42,986 bases of DNA, from positions 1-42,986 of the forward strand of contig JAZSPR010000105.1 in the NCBI GenBank assembly GCA_045537555.1, written 5' to 3'. Made by a program: the position numbers and the translations under genes. The notes below the pieces were generated by a model that saw only the letters and a program-made list of their open reading frames with translations, ran no database searches and was not told the DNA's origin. Positions 39,820 through 42,986 of the stretch are shown here, in pieces; position 1 is the first letter of the stretch, and each line of letters starts with the position of its first letter. The stretch comes from UBA1081 sp045537555. Lineage in GTDB: Bacteria > Bacillota > Clostridia > Oscillospirales > Acutalibacteraceae.

Positions 39820-41586
39820 ATGAGTGAAAAGTTTGACAAAGCCGTCACTACCGTGAAGAACTTTGCGACAGAAGTCAAAACTCATTGGAATACTCCGGCA
39901 GAAGGTAAATATGTTCCTTACAAAGAATATAAGGACGTAGTTATCGGTGTCGGCGCAAACTATGCAGGCTCAAAAACACTTGAGTATATTGGCTTCTGGT
40001 CAAGCTGTTTCCTGATTATGTACCATTACAAGTTGCCCTATCTTACATTCTCTGTTATAGGTCTTCTTAATATGCCTCTGGGTTACATCACAGCCCTTAT
40101 CTGGTGGTATGTCTGTGATAACCTCGGTTTCCTGCCGAAAAAACAGGAAAGAAAAGTTTATCTTGTTTACGGACTTATGATGTTGTTCGGAATATCGACG
40201 TTGATTTTTGACTATTCAAGGCTTTTTGACCAGTCAGGTGCATTTATTACAATGCTCAACAGCTTTGAGGGTATGAATGCCACGGCATGCTTCAAGACGT
40301 TCGGTACGCATTTCCTCTATTCGGGCTGGGTAGGTGCAAGAAACATCTTCTGGCGTAAGAAACTTCTTCCCAAATACGGCAGATATAAATATTCACTCTA
40401 TTGTGACGTTATTCCCAAGTGCATAATGGTTATACTTATCGGCTGGCTTCCCGTTTACAACATCGCTGATGTTGCAACGCGTGTCTGGGTTGCAAATCTT
40501 CTCTTTGCTACATATAACGTATTCGGTTTCGGCAATGTTCTTGAAGAATGTTCAAAGCGAATCAGCCCCAATCTTCAGGAAAGAATCCTTGTCAGAAGCT
40601 ATCCCGTAAAGATTTCTCACATTTTCAACTCAATTCTCGCAATCATTCTCCCCGCAATTGTCGGCATGCTCCGTCATGAATGGGCAGATATCAACTTCTA
40701 CCGTTTTGTTATCCCCATTACATTTATCATTTCAGCGGCATTCACAATGGGTCTTGCAGGCAGAATCAAAGAACGAATCCCTCAGCCGCCCATTGAAGAA
40801 AAAGTCCAGATTAAGTTCTGGGACGGTATGCTCGGTGTTCTCAAGAATAAATACCTGCTTATCAATACAATTGTAGGTCTTATCGATGCCCTCGGTAACG
40901 GTATGTTGCCTTTTGCGACAATCCTCTATTTCTATACATTCCGTCTCAGCGGTCTGCCTTATTCACTCATTGTCGCACTCATTTCATTCGCGGGTACTCC
41001 GCCTGACCTTCTTTCACCATATTTCCTCAAGAGATTTTCATATAAGCAGATTATGATTTTCTATCAGCTCAGCCGAGCAATCGGTAATGCAATTATTGCC
41101 GTTGCGATGTGGACTCTCGGTGATAACCTCGCACTCTGCGGCACAATCTGTATTATTGTTCTCTTCTTTATGGAAATGACAAAGACTGTTCCCACAACAG
41201 CAGGGCACGATATGGGTGTCAGAATCAACGACTATCAGATGTATCTTTCAGGTGAAAGACTTGAAAGCTTCGGCGGTATTTTCGGCTGGTTCACAGGACC
41301 TATCACAACATTCATCGGTCTTATAATTCCCATTTTCCTTCTCAAATACGGCTTCAACAGTAACTGGGAAATCCTTTTCTTCGACGGTTCAAGAAGAAAT
41401 ATTGTTGTTATTCCCATTATCGTTGATACTATCGGTTTCTTCCTTATGTCAATTCCTTATTTCTTCTGGGATTACGACAACAAGAAGCAGAATCTCGTTA
41501 TGGAAGTTCTCAAACGCCGTGCGGAAGTCACCGAAAAGAAGGCAGAAGAAGAAGGTAAATCAACTGCCGGCAGTTATAAAGGATAA
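39820..41586 (+). CDS. GPH/MFS-type sugar:cation symporter
   Basis: A 588-residue polytopic membrane protein with about 12 hydrophobic segments, a hydrophilic N-terminus of about 40 residues and a charged C-terminal tail. The layout fits the glycoside-pentoside-hexuronide (GPH) symporter group or a related MFS branch. I choose ATG 39820 because AAAGGAG (39804-39810) sits directly against ATG 39811, too close to use, but 9 bases from 39820. Its own promoter lies upstream and the LRR protein gene follows by 14 bases. Proximity to uxuA-eda suggests uptake of uronic acid sugars or oligosaccharides; substrate is an inference. Confidence 0.83.
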   Translation: MSEKFDKAVTTVKNFATEVKTHWNTPAEGKYVPYKEYKDVVIGVGANYAGSKTLEYIGFWSSCFLIMYHYKLPYLTFSVIGLLNMPLGYITALIWWYVCDNLGFLPKKQERKVYLVYGLMMLFGISTLIFDYSRLFDQSGAFITMLNSFEGMNATACFKTFGTHFLYSGWVGARNIFWRKKLLPKYGRYKYSLYCDVIPKCIMVILIGWLPVYNIADVATRVWVANLLFATYNVFGFGNVLEECSKRISPNLQERILVRSYPVKISHIFNSILAIILPAIVGMLRHEWADINFYRFVIPITFIISAAFTMGLAGRIKERIPQPPIEEKVQIKFWDGMLGVLKNKYLLINTIVGLIDALGNGMLPFATILYFYTFRLSGLPYSLIVALISFAGTPPDLLSPYFLKRFSYKQIMIFYQLSRAIGNAIIAVAMWTLGDNLALCGTICIIVLFFMEMTKTVPTTAGHDMGVRINDYQMYLSGERLESFGGIFGWFTGPITTFIGLIIPIFLLKYGFNSNWEILFFDGSRRNIVVIPIIVDTIGFFLMSIPYFFWDYDNKKQNLVMEVLKRRAEVTEKKAEEEGKSTAGSYKG

Positions 41587-41600
41587 GAGGTGATAAGTTC

Positions 41601-42827
41601 ATGAGAAAAAAAGACACAAAAGAAAAGAAAGAAAAAGGCGTAGTGCTTCAGGAAGAAATTCATCTTGATATTCCCGAAGACGAAATATGGACTTATCAGG
41701 TTGAAGGTCTTGCCGCACCGCACATAAACAAGCCTTATAAATACTATAACCTCAAAAAGGCAGTATTCGTTATTGTTATTCTCATTGCCGTTTCACTTTC
41801 AATGTATTTCAGTATTATGGCTCTGCAGAATGAAACATTTGAATACACCGAACTTGAAAATGGTTATGAGTTCACACATTTCGCTAACACGGGTTACCTT
41901 TATGAACTTGATATTGATTATGTTTCGGATATTGAGTACATTGCAGGCAACAACGACCCCGCAACAAACTTTAAGGTTGTTAAAGATGAATCAAAGCCCA
42001 TAAAGAGAGTCAGAGAATTCACACTCAACTGTGACGACAAGATTAAAACAATCACAATCGGTCCCGATGTTGAATTTGTTGATGAAAAGGCATTCTACTC
42101 ATGCTGGGCTCTGCAGAATATTGAGGTTGATGAGAATAACCCCAATTACTGCGATATTGACGGTGTTCTCTATGACAAGGACAAGACAGAACTTCTCTGT
42201 TATCCCTGTGATCACGACGAATATCTCAGACAGAAGTACGGCTATGAAGCAGAACTCTTTACTGCAGATATTACTCCTGAGTATGAAAGAGATGTCCAGA
42301 CTTATGTTGTTCCCTCAACTGTCACAAGACTCGGCGCAATGTGTCTTAACTATGCAAACCTGAGAGTGATTTATCTTCCCGAAGGACTTACTGAAATTGA
42401 TACTCTTGCTGTATTCAAACTTCACGAAAGAAAAAATGACTGGGAAACAACTCCCTCGCTTAATAATGTTTACACATACAAGGCTGACGATGTTGCAGAC
42501 ACTCATTTTACATCTGAAGACGTTTTGGGTGAAATTTATCTTTCACTTCCCGAAACAGTTGAATTTATCGGTTCTGATGCATTCAGCTATAATCAGAATC
42601 TGCAGTATATGTTCATCCCTGCTTCTGTAAAGGAAATCGGTCACCATGCATTCTGGGATACATGTTTTAAAGACGGCGGCGAAATCAAGGGCGTTGCAGT
42701 CATGAACGTAGAGTTAAGCGAAGAAGAGTTTGAAAAACTCGAAGTCGGCGATAACTGGGTTCCTCAGTATGACTATCTTCTCTTCAAAAAGAATATAGAT
42801 ATCGCTTATTCCGCAACACGAAAGTAA
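41601..42827 (+). CDS. BspA-type leucine-rich repeat membrane protein
   Basis: A 408-residue protein. A basic, Lys-rich cytoplasmic N-terminus (1-50) precedes one transmembrane helix (about 54-73), after which the rest is extracellular. The ectodomain has LRR_5/BspA-like repeats: KTITIGPDVEFVDEKAFYSCWALQNIEV, YVVPSTVTRLGAMCLNYANLRVIYLPEGLTEID, ISLPETVEFIGSDAFSYNQNLQYMFIPASVKEIGHHAFW. These repeats often mediate binding. It starts at ATG 41601 after a GAGGTGA-like site and is 14 bases from the transporter gene, so the two are probably cotranscribed. A strong terminator follows. The role is unknown; capture of a ligand for the transporter is possible. Confidence 0.87.
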   Translation: MRKKDTKEKKEKGVVLQEEIHLDIPEDEIWTYQVEGLAAPHINKPYKYYNLKKAVFVIVILIAVSLSMYFSIMALQNETFEYTELENGYEFTHFANTGYLYELDIDYVSDIEYIAGNNDPATNFKVVKDESKPIKRVREFTLNCDDKIKTITIGPDVEFVDEKAFYSCWALQNIEVDENNPNYCDIDGVLYDKDKTELLCYPCDHDEYLRQKYGYEAELFTADITPEYERDVQTYVVPSTVTRLGAMCLNYANLRVIYLPEGLTEIDTLAVFKLHERKNDWETTPSLNNVYTYKADDVADTHFTSEDVLGEIYLSLPETVEFIGSDAFSYNQNLQYMFIPASVKEIGHHAFWDTCFKDGGEIKGVAVMNVELSEEEFEKLEVGDNWVPQYDYLLFKKNIDIAYSATRK

Positions 42828-42832
42828 AAATT

Positions 42833-42866
42833 CAGGCACGACAGAAGTCGTGCCTGTGCTTTTTTA
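42833..42866 (+). terminator. Intrinsic terminator of the transporter/LRR operon
   Basis: CAGGCACGAC (42833-42842), loop AGAA and GTCGTGCCTG (42847-42856), then TGC and a T run. Confidence 0.9.
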
Positions 42867-42986
42867 CAAACAATAATTTATCGGGATCTTTTATTGAAGG
42901 AAAAGTAATTTTTGTAGGGACCGATGCCCACATCGGTCCGATTGCGGAGTGTAGCGGAGCAATAACGGTGGAACACCGTTCTATTA
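42866..42986. repeat. Modular hairpin element D (cut by window edge)
   Basis: It begins ACAAACAATAATTTATCGGG, then carries the 27-base GTAGGGACC unit at 42914-42940, the ATTGC/GCAAT pair and the ACGGTG hairpin. Over about 120 bases it is an almost identical inverted copy of 37287-37409, with only a handful of mismatches. The window ends inside it. Confidence 0.88.

Overview
The window looks like a chromosomal segment from a gut-type Clostridia relative, most like the Ruminococcaceae/Oscillospiraceae. The evidence is an A+T-rich genome with Gram-positive ribosome binding sites (aaaggag type), sigma-A promoters that nearly all have exactly 17-bp spacers, three proteins with dockerin-type repeats (DAR..LR.AAK pattern), and several signal-less (cytoplasmic) glycosidases. 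This is inference from gene content; no rRNA or other taxonomic marker gene is present.

Layout. 1-940: the end of a nitrate/sulfonate-type ABC ATPase, a tRNA-Gln(CUG), and a hairpin-rich repeat. 941-6042: a secreted C39-like/SH3/dockerin protein, a CBS-pair protein, cysteine synthase (minus strand), a small zinc-ribbon membrane protein and an RluA-type pseudouridine synthase. 6167-9989: a secreted Cys-rich-repeat dockerin protein overlapping a TrmN6-like methyltransferase, then rsmI and a membrane-anchored protein. 10178-10907: an MNT/HEPN toxin-antitoxin pair. 11106-14824: an operon of one Gfo/Idh/MocA dehydrogenase and three xylose-isomerase-like TIM barrels. 14862-19256 (minus): alpha-galactosidase, two glycosyltransferases and an unknown protein. 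19318-21791 (minus): a dockerin-bearing DD-carboxypeptidase and an rlmD gene interrupted by an apparent one-base frameshift. 21920-30941: beta-galactosidase, a GNAT-GH78 rhamnosidase fusion, two membrane proteins, DUF2461 and an AlkD-like protein. 30976-37069 (minus): alpha-L-fucosidase, a GlpA-like/FAD-oxidoreductase/DUF1667 trio and a two-gene chromate transporter. 37480-42827: mannonate dehydratase, a KDPG aldolase-VOC fusion, a GPH-type sugar transporter and a BspA-type LRR membrane protein.

How the genes fit together. The alpha-galactosidase, beta-galactosidase, rhamnosidase and fucosidase lack signal peptides, so they should act on imported oligosaccharides from plant or host glycans. 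The mannonate dehydratase/KDPG aldolase pair processes hexuronates, with a sugar symporter beside it. The Gfo/Idh plus TIM-barrel operon looks like an uncharacterised sugar or glycoside oxidation/isomerisation route.

The most unusual non-coding content is a family of modular intergenic elements built almost wholly from short hairpins. They share end sequences, swap internal modules, show compensatory stem changes between copies, and occur as inverted copies that bracket the 37.2-42.9 kb hexuronate/transport segment. I saw no transposase, phage gene, CRISPR array or rRNA.
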